A stretch of 64,000 nucleotides of DNA from Dasypus novemcinctus (Eukaryota; Chordata; Mammalia; Cingulata; Dasypodidae): contig NC_080673.1 of NCBI RefSeq assembly GCF_030445035.2, forward strand, positions 199,514,216 through 199,578,215. Direction: 5' to 3'. The notes below the pieces were generated by a model. It was given only the letters and a program-made list of their open reading frames with translations. It did no database searches and had not been told where the DNA came from. Below are positions 46,490 to 57,162 of this stretch, one piece after another (the stretch's first letter is position 1; each line of letters opens with the position of its first letter). A program made the position numbers and the translations under genes.

Positions 46490-47410
46490 TTTGTAAAAGA
46501 GTATTCATTACATCACTGTTCAAAAAGGGAAAAGTTAGAAATATCCTAAATGCCTAGGAATAGAGGATCACAGTCATGGTAGAGTCATCTAATGGAATCC
46601 CACACGGCACTGAAATGGATGAACTAGGCATGTGCATTGAAATGGACAGATTTCAAATATACGATGTTGAGAGAAGCAGACATGGCTCAACTGATAGAGC
46701 ATCTGCCTACCATAAGGAGGGTCCAGGGTTCAAACCCAGGGCCTCCTGACCCATGTGGTGAGCTGGCCCAAACACAGTGCTGCTGAGTACAAGGAGTGCT
46801 GTGCCACGCAGGGGCGCCCCAGTGTAGGGGTGCCCCACGCGCAAGGAGGGTGCCCCACAAGGAGAGCCACCCTGCATGAAAAAAGCGCAGCCCGCCCAGG
46901 AGTAGTGCCACACACATGGAGAGCTGATGCAGCAAGATGATGCAACAACAACAAAAAAAAGAGATGCAGTTTCCCAGTGCCGCCGGATAATACATATGGA
47001 TACAGAAGAACACACAGCAAATGGACACAAAGAGCAGACAAGGGGGAGAAGGGGAGAGAAATAAATAAATCTTTAAAAAAATATATGATGTTGAGTCAAA
47101 GACAGCATGCAGAATGGTGCATACATTAAGATACTACATATATAATAATTTTCTATGTATATATAAAGTTAAATATAATACACAGAAAACAGAAGTCTGT
47201 TTTATTTAGAGATACGTGTATATGTAGTAAAAGTACACAAATATTCATCAAAATGACCAATACAAAATTCTGGACTTTGTTTATATTTAGGCAATATGAC
47301 CTAAGGGACGGACAGAGGAGGCCTCAGGACTATCTATAATATTTATCATTTATTTTGAATGAGGACATGTGAAGCAAATAGATAACAGGATTTTATAATG
47401 CTGGGTGACA
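46490..47410 (+). mobile_element. Old L1 3'-type fragment split by a DAS SINE, tentative
   Basis: The left flank, 'tcactgttcaaaaagggaaa' and 'gcactgaaatggatgaac', and the right flank, 'gacagcatgcagaatggtgc' and 'atatataaagttaaatata', look like one old L1 fragment continuing across the SINE. Family assignment is weak. Confidence 0.4.
46672..47080 (+). mobile_element. DAS SINE, long form (sense)
   Basis: Head 'agaagcagacatggctcaac', B box 'ggtccagggttcaaacccag', body 'gtgctgtgccacgcagggg' and 'aggagagccaccctgc', tail 'ataaataaatctttaaaaaa'. The 15-base flanks atatacgatgttgag (46657-46671) and atatatgatgttgag (47081-47095) differ at one base. Confidence 0.92.
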
Positions 47411-47430
47411 AGGATGTGGATGTTTGTTAC

Positions 47431-48038
47431 TGTGGCAGTTTGGTACTATTTATGAATTCCAAAAAGAGATATTGATTATGTTTTTCAACTGGTCGGTACC
47501 TCTGGGCATAATACCTTTTGATTGTATTAAATTCAAAGGCTATGTTTACTTGATTAAATTAAGATTAGGACTTTGATTCGGCCTTGTAAGTAGGGCATGG
47601 CGTCCCCACCTCCTTGGTGGGCAGACACTCCGAGAAAAAGACACAGCAGAGGAAGAGAGACAGTTCATCAGACTTCACAGAGGTCCTGGGAAGAGAGATG
47701 AGCCTGAGGGTTTACAGCTGACCTTGTGAAGAGACCAGAGCAGCTGAACAGGAGAAGAAACAAGCCCCAGAAAAAGAGACAAGCCCTATGCCAGCCTACA
47801 GCTGATATCAGAAGAAGCTGGACCCAGGAAGCCTTAAGAGGGAAGAGGAAGGCTGAACCCTCACAGATATCACAAGCCATTTGCTTCAACATGTGGCCAA
47901 TGACTTTGGGTGAGAAAGTACCTCTTATGCTCCCTTGAGTTGGACTCTTCAGAGCCTTGTTAACTGTAAGCTTCTACCCCAAATGAATACCCTTTATAAA
48001 AGTCAAGAGTTCTGGCACCCCTTTGGCTGACTAATACA
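47431..48038 (+). repeat. Solo MaLR-like LTR (sense)
   Basis: Starts 'tgtggcagtttggtactatt' and ends 'ggctgactaataca'. An exact 5-base duplication, gttac, lies at 47426-47430 and 48039-48043. It contains the hallmark 'ccaaaaagagatattgatta' and 'ctccttggtgggcagacac'. It is the cleanest solo LTR of the family here. Confidence 0.85.
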
Positions 48039-48632
48039 GTTACCTACTCTGACCATATTTTGAAATAATCCATAATCTAAAAGGAAATAGATGCCATATA
48101 AAAAAAATAGGTGTAAATTCTAATTTTCAGGGGTCTCCTTGCCTAAATACTGGTTCCCACCCAACAATCCCAAGCAAAGCTTATCTGTCATGCATCCTAA
48201 TCTTTCAATCAGCTTTTTATGACCTCCTTCTAGAATGTGTAAAACAAACAAGGAGCATGAGATATTTTTAAAAAGCCTCCTATTTGAAAGCAAGAGAACA
48301 AACTGACCCCAGAAGGAAGAAAAAATTCTAACAACAAAAACCTAGGTAGCATTGTCAGAGAGATCTGAGAATACAATGCATTCATGAAATACAGGCTTCT
48401 AGAGAAACGACTATAAGAAGACAATAAAATAAAGAGCCATGGAAATTATATGTACATACATACACATCTTAGAAGATGTTCAATATTTGAATAATAGAGT
48501 TCCATTAATAACAACCACAACAATAATAATAGAAACAGATAATTGTAAGGAAAACAAGAGGCAAAACAAATAATACCAAGAAACAAACCCCAGAATGAAG
48601 AGCACGTGCCTCTAGATTGAAAGGCTTTATCA

Positions 48633-48720
48633 GGGGAGTGGATGTAGCTCAGTGGTTGAGCCCTGCTTCCCATGTACAAGGTCCTGGGTTTAATCACCAG
48701 TACCCCCCCCCCAAAAAAAA
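48633..48720 (+). mobile_element. DAS SINE, short form (sense)
   Basis: The 88-base unit reads 'ggggagtggatgtagctcag', 'tggttgagccctgcttccc' and 'gtcctgggtttaatcacc', ending in a C run and an A run. The flanks aaggctttatca (48621-48632) and aagactatatca (48721-48732) are a diverged duplication. Confidence 0.85.
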
Positions 48721-48732
48721 AAGACTATATCA

Positions 48733-49345
48733 ATTGCACAGAACAACATAGCCATACCCAGATACAGCATCACAAATGAGAAAGAGAAAAACTAAAAGTT
48801 CAGATGAGACAGATGAGGGGGGAACCGTTTACCTCTAAAGGAGAGAGAAGCAAGAGTTCTCACCCACACCGAAACTGAGAAGACAATACAATTCTACATC
48901 CAACGTTTTGAGGAAATATTTTCAACCAAGAATTTCATAACCAGACAACCCACTGGCCCAGTGTGAGGAATGAAAAAGTTATTTTCAAACATGAAAGAAC
49001 CCAGAAAACTTACCTCCCACTCTACTCTTTTTTTGGCAAATTGAGATTTTTCTAGCAAAACAAGTGTATAAACAGACAAACAATAGAAAACTAAAGGTTC
49101 CAGGTATCCATAGTTTTAACAGAAAAGAGGAAGAGAGTGAAGGAAAATCACAGGATGACAACTAGGAAGCAGCTCAGAGCTGAAAGACAAAGAGTGCCAG
49201 GGAGGAGATTTGGGGGATGGGGACAGGGCAATGCGAACTTTTTAGAAAACTCAACTGAACACTAAACAATACAATAATAGTTTCAGAAGCACAGAATCAC
49301 AAGATAAGCTGCCAAATATGGTTCTCAATATGAGCAGTTTTAATC
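48733..49345 (+). repeat. Possible old L1/HAL1-type sequence, tentative
   Basis: 'aatttcataaccagacaacc' and 'ttcaaacatgaaagaaccc' with the A-rich context resemble old L1 5'-side text. No frame or end is defined. Confidence 0.3.
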
Positions 49346-49362
49346 CTAAAAAGTTGACTCAC

Positions 49363-49758
49363 TGGGAAGAGGATTTGGCTCAACTGAAGAGCGTCGGCTT
49401 ACCATATGGGAGGGCCAAGGTTCAAACCCAGGGCCTCCTACTCGTGTGATGAACTGGCCTACGCACAGTGCTGATGCGCACAAGGAGTGCCATGCTGCAC
49501 AGGGGTGTCCCCCTGCATAGGGGAGCCCCACGCGCAAGGAGTGTGCCCCGAAAGGAGAGCCGCCCAGCATGGAAAACGTGCAGCCTGCCCAGGAGTGGCG
49601 CTGCACACACGGAGAGCTGATGCAACAAAACGACACACAGATTCCAGGTGCCACTGACAAGAACAAAAGCCGACACAGAAGAATACACAGCGAATGAACA
49701 CAGAGAGCAGACAAGGGGGAGGAGGGGTTTGGAAAGGGGAAAGAAATAAAATAAAAAA
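49363..49758 (+). mobile_element. DAS SINE, long form (sense)
   Basis: Head 'ggaagaggatttggctcaac', then 'gggccaaggttcaaaccc', 'aaggagtgccatgctgcac', 'ggagagccgcccagcatgg', and a tail with 'gaaataaaataaaaaataaa'. The flank aaaagttgactcac (49349-49362) recurs as aaaagttgcctcac (49761-49774). Confidence 0.9.
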
Positions 49759-50189
49759 TAAAAAGTTGCCTCACCTAATCCTCATACAACCTTATGAAGC
49801 TGATACTATTAATATTAGCCCCATACTTTTTCTCAGATAATAAAATTTAAAGAGAAAGGGTAGGTGGAGAGTTAAGCATCAATATTAAGACCTCAAATCG
49901 GCTTTCGTGCTCTGGTAACTTCAAGTCATTGTGATTTCTTTAATAAATAAATAATGTCAGCTCTCTCGAGTGCCTAAAGTGCCAAAACCCTTAGCCTTAG
50001 GCACTGGGGGTACAACAGTGGTGAACACGACAGCTTATTTTGTAGTGGAAGAGATTAAACAAGTAACACATGCAGTTCTTTATGAAGAACATAAAACACA
50101 GAGATATGATTAGAGTGGGTGGGGGTGAAGGCTAGAAGGGAGCTCTGAAAAGGTGAAGGAGAACCAGGTGCAAAGGTCTCTCCACAGCG

Positions 50190-51470
50190 AAAGCCTAGTG
50201 CTTGGGCGGTGCCAACCGGAGAACAGACCTGTGAGGAGAGGGTAAGTGGTGATGTCGGGGACAGGCAGGGACCCGCGTGCCTCGATTCCATTTGCTTTGT
50301 GGTAGGACTACCCGGGATGCTGCAGAATCGACGGAAGCAGAAACACGAGGAAGGAGGCTACAGCCGCCGCCTGGAACTGCCTGTGTAGAGAGTACCACAC
50401 GCTCCTCCATCCTCTCCTTTTTGAACCTACTCGCGTCCTCCAGCATGTGGCTAGGACGCCGCGCAAGCCTCGTGCGACCACCGCGGGAATCTGGCTACAC
50501 CCTACCCATATTCCTCCACCCTGTTCTGCTGGTTCCGCGCTCGGATGCTGCAGCAGAGTTGGATTGCTGTGAAAATTTCCGAACGCTCACTCTCCTTTTC
50601 TGGATCCATCCTCTCGGAACCGAATCGGGGACTGGCTCCTATCCACAGACCACGCTTTTAATAGCACTGATCTTAGACACGTGAGGATGGCAGCTCGGCC
50701 CGGATTGGCACTAGAAGCCAGGCCTGGCCCGCGCTGTATCCTGGAGCCCTGCGCCTTGGGGACGCTTACAGTACAGAGGCGGCGGCCCCCATTGATTTGG
50801 ATGTCAAACAAAACGCGAGGGGAAAGGGGCCCTCATCAGGAACCCCTTTAAGTCCACGCCTTCTAGATCCTCCACCGGGACCTTTTGGTAAAATGCAAAT
50901 GCTAGTCGGGGCGCACGGGGTGGACAGTCTAGGGCTGGTGCGCCAGCAACTCACGCAGGGCTTTGTTGTCTCACAGCCTTGCGGATCCAGCGCCCGTCGC
51001 TCCCATTCCCAAGACCGAGGGAAACAAAAGCCAAGGCTCACATCCCCGGTCCTGGAAAGCGCAGGGGTGGCGGGAGGGAGGGGCACCCCGGGTGGCAGCC
51101 CGCCCCGGTGCGCGGCCGTGCGCGCTGCCTGCGCCGCGCGGTGTAGAGCTCTACCAGCGCCGCGGCCGCTTCCGCAGCCGGGGGACCGAGAGCGCGCGGC
51201 GCAGCGACGCCCCAGGCCGACCGCGACACTGCAGCACGCCCCCGCCGCCGCCGGTTCTACTGGCCGCGCATGCCCGGTTCTCGGCGCCGCATTCCCTGCG
51301 GGCCCTGTCCACAGCCGAGTGTCTACTACACCCCGCGGGCGCGGCTTAGAGCGCCAAGGGAAGCAGGCGCAGAGGTTCAGACCCGGATCGGCCGCTCTGC
51401 CGTCCGCAAGAGGGAAATCAAGGCGGCTGGGATGGGGTCTTAGCTAAGGCACTCTCCTCTGCCCTGACAA
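50190..51470. promoter_or_regulatory. Upstream CpG island
   Basis: CpG becomes frequent from about 50,190 and peaks at 51,060-51,340. A near-consensus NRF1-type motif, cgcgcatgcccg, is at 51265-51276. It lies about 3 kb upstream of the ZNF518B-type island. The open frames here (216 and 135 residues on the + strand among others) have no known motif and reflect GC content. It may be a second promoter of ZNF518B or of an unannotated non-coding RNA. Confidence 0.55.
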
Positions 51471-51479
51471 TCTCGAGGA

Positions 51480-51610
51480 AAGGTTGTTGTGGTTACCCCA
51501 CTTTTCCACTTGGGAAAACAGTCTCAGAGACCCGCAGTACTTGCCCACAGCCACACAGCTAATAAAGAAAACTAATGGGATCGGGATCCGAACTCTGTAG
51601 TCTCCACACC
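51480..51610 (-). repeat. MIR SINE fragment (antisense)
   Basis: 'cacttttccacttgggaaaac', 'agtctcagagacccgcag' and 'cttgcccacagccacacag' are reverse MIR text, with CpG bases retained by the surrounding island. Confidence 0.6.
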
Positions 51611-51999
51611 CTGCGTCCCAGGACTGGGAAGAGTACTGAATTTACGGAACTGGTGACCCTTGGCAACGAGGCCTTTATCCCTCTTTCACAGATGAGCAAA
51701 TTAAGGCTCAAGGAAGTTACCATAAATTGCTGAAATGATGAAAAGAAAAAAGCCACATAAAGCCTTGAAGTGTTTAAATTCTACAGGTCTGTTCCACTGA
51801 ACACTAGCAGGAAGTTCCTCATCTGTGTGTTAGAGACCAGGCCACTTTTTTGAAGCACTGTGGGATTTTCGTCAAGTACTTCCGCCAAGCCACAGGTACC
51901 CCGCTGGCGGAATGCTTGTAAACGACTCCCCTACGACCTCAGTTGGTAAGTGCTAGAATGCTCTAAATCCACACGCCCTTCACTTCCTCGGACATGCCC

Positions 52000-52325
52000 T
52001 TGTTCCCACCTCAGGGCTTTGCACATGCTGTTCCCTCTACAGTTCGGCTCTCATCTTATTCATCAGCTCTTCAGTGTGCCATCCTCCACCGTCCTCTCTT
52101 GCTTCACACTTCCTCCCAAATCACACTTCCCAGTCTCACTTCCGCCGCAGCCCTTAGCACTCCCCAGTTTAGCTCTGTCTTCCTTTACTTGTTTATGATC
52201 TACCACCCCCAACACAAGGACCACTCCCTGCGGACACAGCCTTTAGCTTGTTCCTCACTCCATCCTCAGCACCTGGCCTGTGCCTGCACCCAGGAAACAC
52301 TCATTAAATGCTGAATGAGTAAGTA
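52000..52325 (+). repeat. L2 LINE 3' end (sense)
   Basis: 'ttgttcccacctcagggctt', 'tgcacatgctgttccctc' and 'tcctcagcacctggcctgtg', and then 'ggaaacactcattaaatgctg' and 'aatgagtaag'. This is a typical L2 3' end. Confidence 0.75.
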
Positions 52326-52719
52326 AAGGGATGAATGTGGCTACCAGCCCTTAAACGCAGTAACTGCTTTCAGTTTTATCTTCCCTCCTCTCATCTTAGA
52401 CAATAGTATCTGGGAGGCCATCTGCCGAGCCTAAGGTATTGAGGAGTACCTTAGGCAAACAAAGCTGGGGACTGGAAGAAGAAGGCATGAAGGATAGACG
52501 AGGCTGGTGGGAAAGGTTTTCTGGCTGCGGATCTGGAAATAACATTTCTACGTAAACACTCCCAAGATTTTTTGTGATGATACTTTCAGCCTGAATTAAG
52601 GGTTTTTGCAGGAGTAGTTTCTATCCCTGCTCAGCCCTTTTCGGACTGTAAACACCTCAGTGCTAGTCCTCTGCAAAGCATTTTATCTCACTAAGAACTA
52701 CTGAAGAGGTAACAAGTTA

Positions 52720-52910
52720 TTGGCCCTTCCTATTTGCCAGGCACTGGCCTCTTTACTGTTGTTCAGTGCTGGCGACTCACTGATGAGATAGGCCGCATTA
52801 CTCACCAGATTTTACATAAGGAAACTGCAGTCCAGACAGGTTAGGGAGCAGGCCCTCGCAGCTTCAAGGTGCCAGAGCTGGGACTTATAACCAGCTGTAA
52901 CTCCAGAGAA
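52720..52910 (-). repeat. MIR SINE (antisense)
   Basis: 'cctatttgccaggcactgg', 'cagattttacataaggaaac', 'tgcagtccagacaggttag' and 'gtgccagagctgggactta' follow the reverse MIR order. Confidence 0.65.
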
Positions 52911-53593
52911 ACTTCCAGGAAGCCCAGAGGCACCTTTTCATGAATTCTGTGCAACTCAAGCAAGCTGATCCATGATGCATGAGTGGCAGTTACAAGCAGA
53001 GGCAACAATTTGGGCCAAATTTTAGAAAAAAACGCAAATACCTAGAATTAACAGTTGGTTGGTTGGTTTTTTCCTGATTTAGCTCCTTTTGCTACTAGAC
53101 ATTTTCAGGCCGTGACCAGTGCAGAGATTCTCAATACCCTCCCCAACCCGACTTAGGAGACAGTGCATTCTCTGCGATCTATGTATGCACATATATGTTT
53201 TCCCCAGAAGGGGTCCATTTGCGTCCCTGAGGCCTACGAGCAATCAGGAGGCTAGCAGCAGCTCCCTTATCAGCAACGAGGTCAGGCATTGCGAAATGGG
53301 GCTGACACGCTGTTGGAAAGACATGCTGTCGGACGATCCACTTTTGAGTCAGCATTCTCTCTGCCCAGCTCAGGCTATCTCTAGGGGTAAGATTTTGCTC
53401 CGCTGGTCGTCCAGTGGCTAACGCTTTCTTCCTGAATTCCTCTTCTCCGTGTTGCAACATTGCCCGCGGCCGCATCTCCTGCGTGTAGCAAGCCCACGAA
53501 GCCCCTGCACCCTGACCTCTGGTCAACCACAAGAAAGCATTGGAAACCAGCCTTGCCCCTTCTGGAGCTCTGAAGTAAACGGTTGTTCCTGGA

Positions 53594-53614
53594 AAAACTG
53601 CATTTCCCAGTATT
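53594..53614 (+). promoter_or_regulatory. ZNF143/STAF-like element
   Basis: 'aactgcatttcccagtatta' resembles the STAF/ZNF143 site ACTACAATTCCCAGCATGC, sharing the ttcccag core. It is about 0.9 kb upstream of the main CpG island. The match is partial. Confidence 0.3.
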
Positions 53615-53849
53615 ACAGCTCCGTGTGACCCTCTGATGCCTTTGCTCGGAGCAGTTTTACTGTAAGGGAGCGTCGTGTAATTATGGGTTCCCTGGCATTA
53701 GCGTCCCCTTTTTCCCTGAGAGGGGGACCTACTTTAGGTGCATCTTCCTTCTAGAAGGCCAGCGGTGTGTGTTTATGGGGGGTAGAGGGGTGTGAGCAGA
53801 AATGGGATTGGAGTCCAAGAAGCAGAAGGAAATGCTGCCAGTAACAACA

Positions 53850-54090
53850 GTAAAGGAGCTCACACCAGCTCCCCACTCCCGCATTGTCTCATCTGACCCT
53901 CAAAACCTCCGTGATAGGGAAGTTGAGGGCCTCAAGGATGAGCACCCCCAAGTTCAGAAATGAAAACACTGAAACTTAGAGCGGTCAGGGCCCTTCCTCA
54001 CCCAAGGTCCCACAGCTAGGGTGTGAAGGAGGCCGGAGAGTCGGCATTGCAGGCCAGTACTTTAAGGCCACTTCGTCCACTGCTGCTCTC
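53850..54090 (-). repeat. MIR SINE (antisense)
   Basis: 'cattgtctcatctgaccctc', 'gaaatgaaaacactgaaac', 'ggtcccacagctagggtg' and 'ggcattgcaggccagtac' give the reverse MIR. It directly borders the CpG island. Confidence 0.6.
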
Positions 54091-54477
54091 AAAAAGCGGT
54101 GGAATTCGGAAGCTGGAGACGTGAGCTCCTTATTCTCTCGCCTTCCCTCGCCGGTGGCCGGCCTTCAAGCTCCATGAGGGCAGGGACCTCGGGCCTCCAC
54201 CTGCACCCAGCGCCAACACAGAGCGGACGCTGCGCGGGGCGCACGAGGCACGATGGCAGCCGGAGTCGTTTCTCCCCTGGCAGAGAGGCTCCTGGGGCTG
54301 ACGGGCATCCCGTGTAGGTATTTACGGGCAGTGCACGCTGCGAGTCAAGGCGGCGGGTCGAGCTCTCAGTGGAGAACTAGGGTTCGGCAGGGTAGCGCCA
54401 AAAGCCCGCGGAGGCGCGCGCAGCCTTAGGGACCTCAGGCGCCGGGGCCTAGCCTCGGCCGCGCCGCCGCCGCCCAC

Positions 54478-54489
54478 TGCGCACGCGCG
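54478..54489 (+). promoter_or_regulatory. NRF1-type site
   Basis: tgcgcacgcgcg matches the YGCGCAYGCGCR consensus at all positions. It lies about 90 bases before the first strong donor, where a transcription start would be expected. Confidence 0.65.
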
Positions 54490-54499
54490 GCCCAGCTCC

Positions 54500-54575
54500 A
54501 CCCCCCCGAGTAGGGACCTACAGCGGGCGCGGCGGCGGCGGAGACGCCCCTTCGCCGGGACCCGGGAGCGGCCGG
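54500..54575 (+). other. ZNF518B: Candidate non-coding first exon (end defined, start approximate)
   Basis: The donor CCGG|GTGAGT at 54576 is near-consensus. The exon start is unknown; the NRF1-type site at 54,478 suggests it begins near 54,500. No in-frame ATG of note is seen, in keeping with a 5' UTR exon. Confidence 0.45.
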
Positions 54576-55019
54576 GTGAGTGGCGGAGTGGGAGGGCGAG
54601 GGCCCCGGGGCTGTGCGCGGGGACAGGCGGGGCCGGGGTGGGCGCGCGGGCGGGTGGGCTGGCGCGCGGCCCCCCGCGCCCTCGGCTCCGAGCCGCCGGC
54701 AGGCGTCGTGGCGAGGAGGCCCCGGGGCGCCCGGGCGCGGGGTTCCGCCGCCCAGCGGAGAGGGGCCCAGTCCGCGGCCCCCGGCCCGGGTTGGGGGGGC
54801 GCATAGGCCGCGGGAGGAGTTAGCGGGCCGCGACTTCCCCCAGGCTGGGGGGAGGACGGACGCGGGGCCGGGACCGGGCGTGCGGGGCCGGCGTCCCCGC
54901 CCGCTCTTTGTGCCGCCGCGACCCCGCAGGCTCGCCCGGAACGCGGCCGGGAAGTGGCGGCGTGCGGGCTGCGAGGGCCGCTCGCGGGGAGCCGCCCGAG
55001 CCCGGCCTCCCGCTCCCCG

Positions 55020-55126
55020 CCCCCGCCTTTTAAATGATGCATCTCCGGCGAGAATTTCTACCGGTCGGCGCCGAGCAGGAAGTGTCGTAAGGAGGCCATT
55101 TTTAAAGCCTCCTGCGGGCCTCGGAG
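55020..55126 (+). other. ZNF518B: Candidate alternative first exon (end defined, start approximate)
   Basis: A second good donor, GGAG|GTGAGC, lies at 55127, following 'gaggccatttttaaagcctcc'. The start is not visible. If transcribed it gives an alternative leader from the same island. Confidence 0.35.
55090..55113 (+). other. Short inverted repeat with YY1-like core
   Basis: The arms aggaggc and gcctcct (55090-55096, 55107-55113) are perfect complements around a 10-base loop that reads catttttaaa. The left arm and loop together contain ggccattttt, a YY1-like sequence. It sits 13 bases before the alternative donor. Confidence 0.4.
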
Positions 55127-55260
55127 GTGAGCGTGGACGTTGTGGATGTACAGTGGTGGAAGAACCCCCCGCGCACCCTCGGCCGACCCCGGGAGACCAC
55201 GCTGAGATCTTAGGGTCCCCGCGCCTTCCCTTCGTTGCACCTGCGTCGTTAGACGCGGGC

Positions 55261-56990
55261 TCAGCCTGGGCCCGCCACGTTTGGATAATGTGGACCGTCC
55301 GTGTGATTGTGCCAACAATAAACGTGCAAAGCAGACTGGCATTGTCTTTCCTTGGGGGTGTGTTCGAGAGTGAGACCAGGGATGGACTTGTCCAGAGAAT
55401 ACCTCCGTGTCTTCCCCTGGGGAGGCAGAGGGGGTGTTAGCAAATGGGAATGCATGCTAACGGCGAAGGTTTGAAGTCAAACAAATGCTGATGCCACTCT
55501 GTGGGAACTCCCCATTCCAACTTTTCCTTTTATGTGGTTGCCTTTGGGGTGCTAGGGCGGTTTCAGCAAGGGAAACAACAAGGCCTCGAAAAGAATGAGT
55601 TTCCTAACTGGAAAGGGGAAGCCAAAGGAGAGAGTGGGAGAAACCACTTAAGGCCCTCGATGGTTGTGTAGTTAATGCATCCCATTGAGATATATCCCCC
55701 TGACTTTAATTACTGGGGAAATGGACATTTTATAAACATAAACCTAAAAAGTAAACAGTGGGATACTGAACACTTTATCCTCTTTAAAAAAGGAACATCC
55801 GCACAGTTTAACTGTAATACCGTGTAACAGTCCTTAAGCATTAGCCCTTCCGTTTAAGATTGAAATCAAGAGTAAGACAAACTGTGACCTCTAGGAGCCT
55901 GCAGTACTTTCTTATTTTTAAAAAAAAATGGATAGAGAATAGGAATGTATCTCTCTCTCTCTCTCTCTGAGTCATATATGCAAAGTTCAGCCCATTCTGT
56001 GCTCTGTGCACACGCGAGATAAAGGCCAAGGCTTCTGGAAGCCCAGAAAATGTTTAGGAACCAACACTGCACAGTCTCTTCAAGTAGAATACAAGTAGAG
56101 TTTATTGTTCGTTTTTAAATTGTGAGATATGGAGGGTATCTTTAGCCCAAGATTCATTTTTGAAAAATTATTTTTAGTTTGGGTCTAAGCTTTGAAGGTA
56201 ACATTTCTTCCGGTATTTAGTTTTGTTATGCTGATAACATTCGTTCAAATCCATTTCGAAAAAGCAAAGGAGGGTGTTATTTATTGATTAGCCCTCCTCC
56301 CTGATGCCAAATTAATGTGGATTTTAAATGGCAATTTTTAAAAAATAACAGCACTTCTGTCTCTCCTGATCTACTTGCCTTTAATAAAAGGAATCTGGGC
56401 CAGTTTTTCGTGCAACAGGAAGGACAAAGAAGAACTTTTTTTAATCATCATCACTGTTCCTGCCATTTCCTTTCTTCCTTTATTCATTTAGCCAATACAT
56501 ATTGAGTACTTTCAGTGGCCAGGCCCTGTGCCGGTGATAACGATAGAGGAGTTCCTCACAGCACGGATTTTCCCTGTCATAATTGTTCTTAAACTGCCTG
56601 TCCGTGTACTCCATTTTCTTTGTTCATATATGCAACCTAGCCAACTGCAGTTTCCAGGATTCATCCTTGGAGTCAAAGTGACTAAAGACCATCTAATCCA
56701 GACAGTCTCATCATGGGTTGGAGTGGGGAGGGGTCTATCACCTGAGAAGAATTTTAAATCACATGTCTGAGTTCCACCCCAGGAAAAGGACAATCTGATC
56801 ATAAGGTCATGCCAGTCCTGGAAATCCTTTTCCCTTTTTTTTGTTAAGCTCCCTAGGTGATTTTGCCACACACTGCTGCTTGAGAGGTACTGCTGGGGCT
56901 CATTTCATTTATTTTATGGAAGAAACACCCTGAGAAGTCAAGGCTGTGCAGATCCAGAACTTAAACCCAAGTATCTGGCTTCTGTTGCAG
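55261..56990 (+). other. ZNF518B: Candidate first intron of ZNF518B
   Basis: It runs between the island's donors and the acceptor at 56,990. It contains a (TC)n run at about 55,951-55,969. The rest is non-coding with no gene or repeat I can name with confidence. Confidence 0.4.
55951..55969. repeat. (TC)n microsatellite
   Basis: A short ctctctctct run, nine or ten units, follows 'aatgtat'. Confidence 0.8.
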
Positions 56991-57162
56991 GGCTTTTTGT
57001 GCAGTGCCTGCCTGCCGAGCAAGGTACTGAGCGTGGAAGGCTACGCCAGGACCTGAAGTCGTGAGACCTGTTGGGACTCAGAGCCTGAGAAGAGAAGGAA
57101 GAACCCACTGGACTTGGCACCCTTTTGACTCGAATCCAGAGCTGGCTGGCACCAGGCAGGAA
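56991..57162 (+). other. ZNF518B: Candidate 5' UTR exon of ZNF518B
   Basis: The acceptor 'ggcttctgttgcag' and the donor GGAA|GTAAGA bound a 172-base segment. All three frames hold stops, so it would be non-coding, as expected for a leader exon ahead of a single large coding exon. A weaker inner donor AAG|GTACTG is at 57,024. Support is splice-site quality and position only. Confidence 0.45.

Larger units (their letters stand above)
18901..50190. other. CLNK-ZNF518B intergenic retroelement desert (overview)
   Basis: No host gene is recognisable in these 31 kb. Identified repeats are entered separately. Between them, about 19,630-20,400, 22,120-23,430, 38,730-39,235, 39,720-41,380, 43,110-43,940, 48,050-48,620 and 49,780-50,190 are AT-rich DNA in which I see no gene, RNA or clear repeat beyond short TG runs and weak L1- or MIR-like traces. 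Confidence 0.6.
54090..55260. promoter_or_regulatory. ZNF518B: CpG island, probable ZNF518B promoter
   Basis: This is the densest CpG block in the window, with many CG, GC-box-like and GCC/GCG runs, flanked by ordinary DNA. It contains an NRF1-type site and two strong 5' splice donors on the + strand (54,576 and 55,127). In other mammals ZNF518B, a C2H2 zinc-finger protein gene, lies next to the 3' end of CLNK in the same orientation, so this is its most likely promoter. No ZNF518B protein sequence is in the window, so the identity rests on gene order. Confidence 0.65.

Noticed and set aside
50797-51447. 216-residue open frame in the upstream CpG island
   Set aside because: Same reason: composition-driven, with competing frames on both strands and no recognisable domain.
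54580-55440. 286-residue open frame in the CpG island (+ strand)
   Set aside because: It is Ala/Arg/Gly/Pro-rich, has overlapping long frames on both strands and no motif. GC-rich DNA has few stops. A splice donor lies right before its start.
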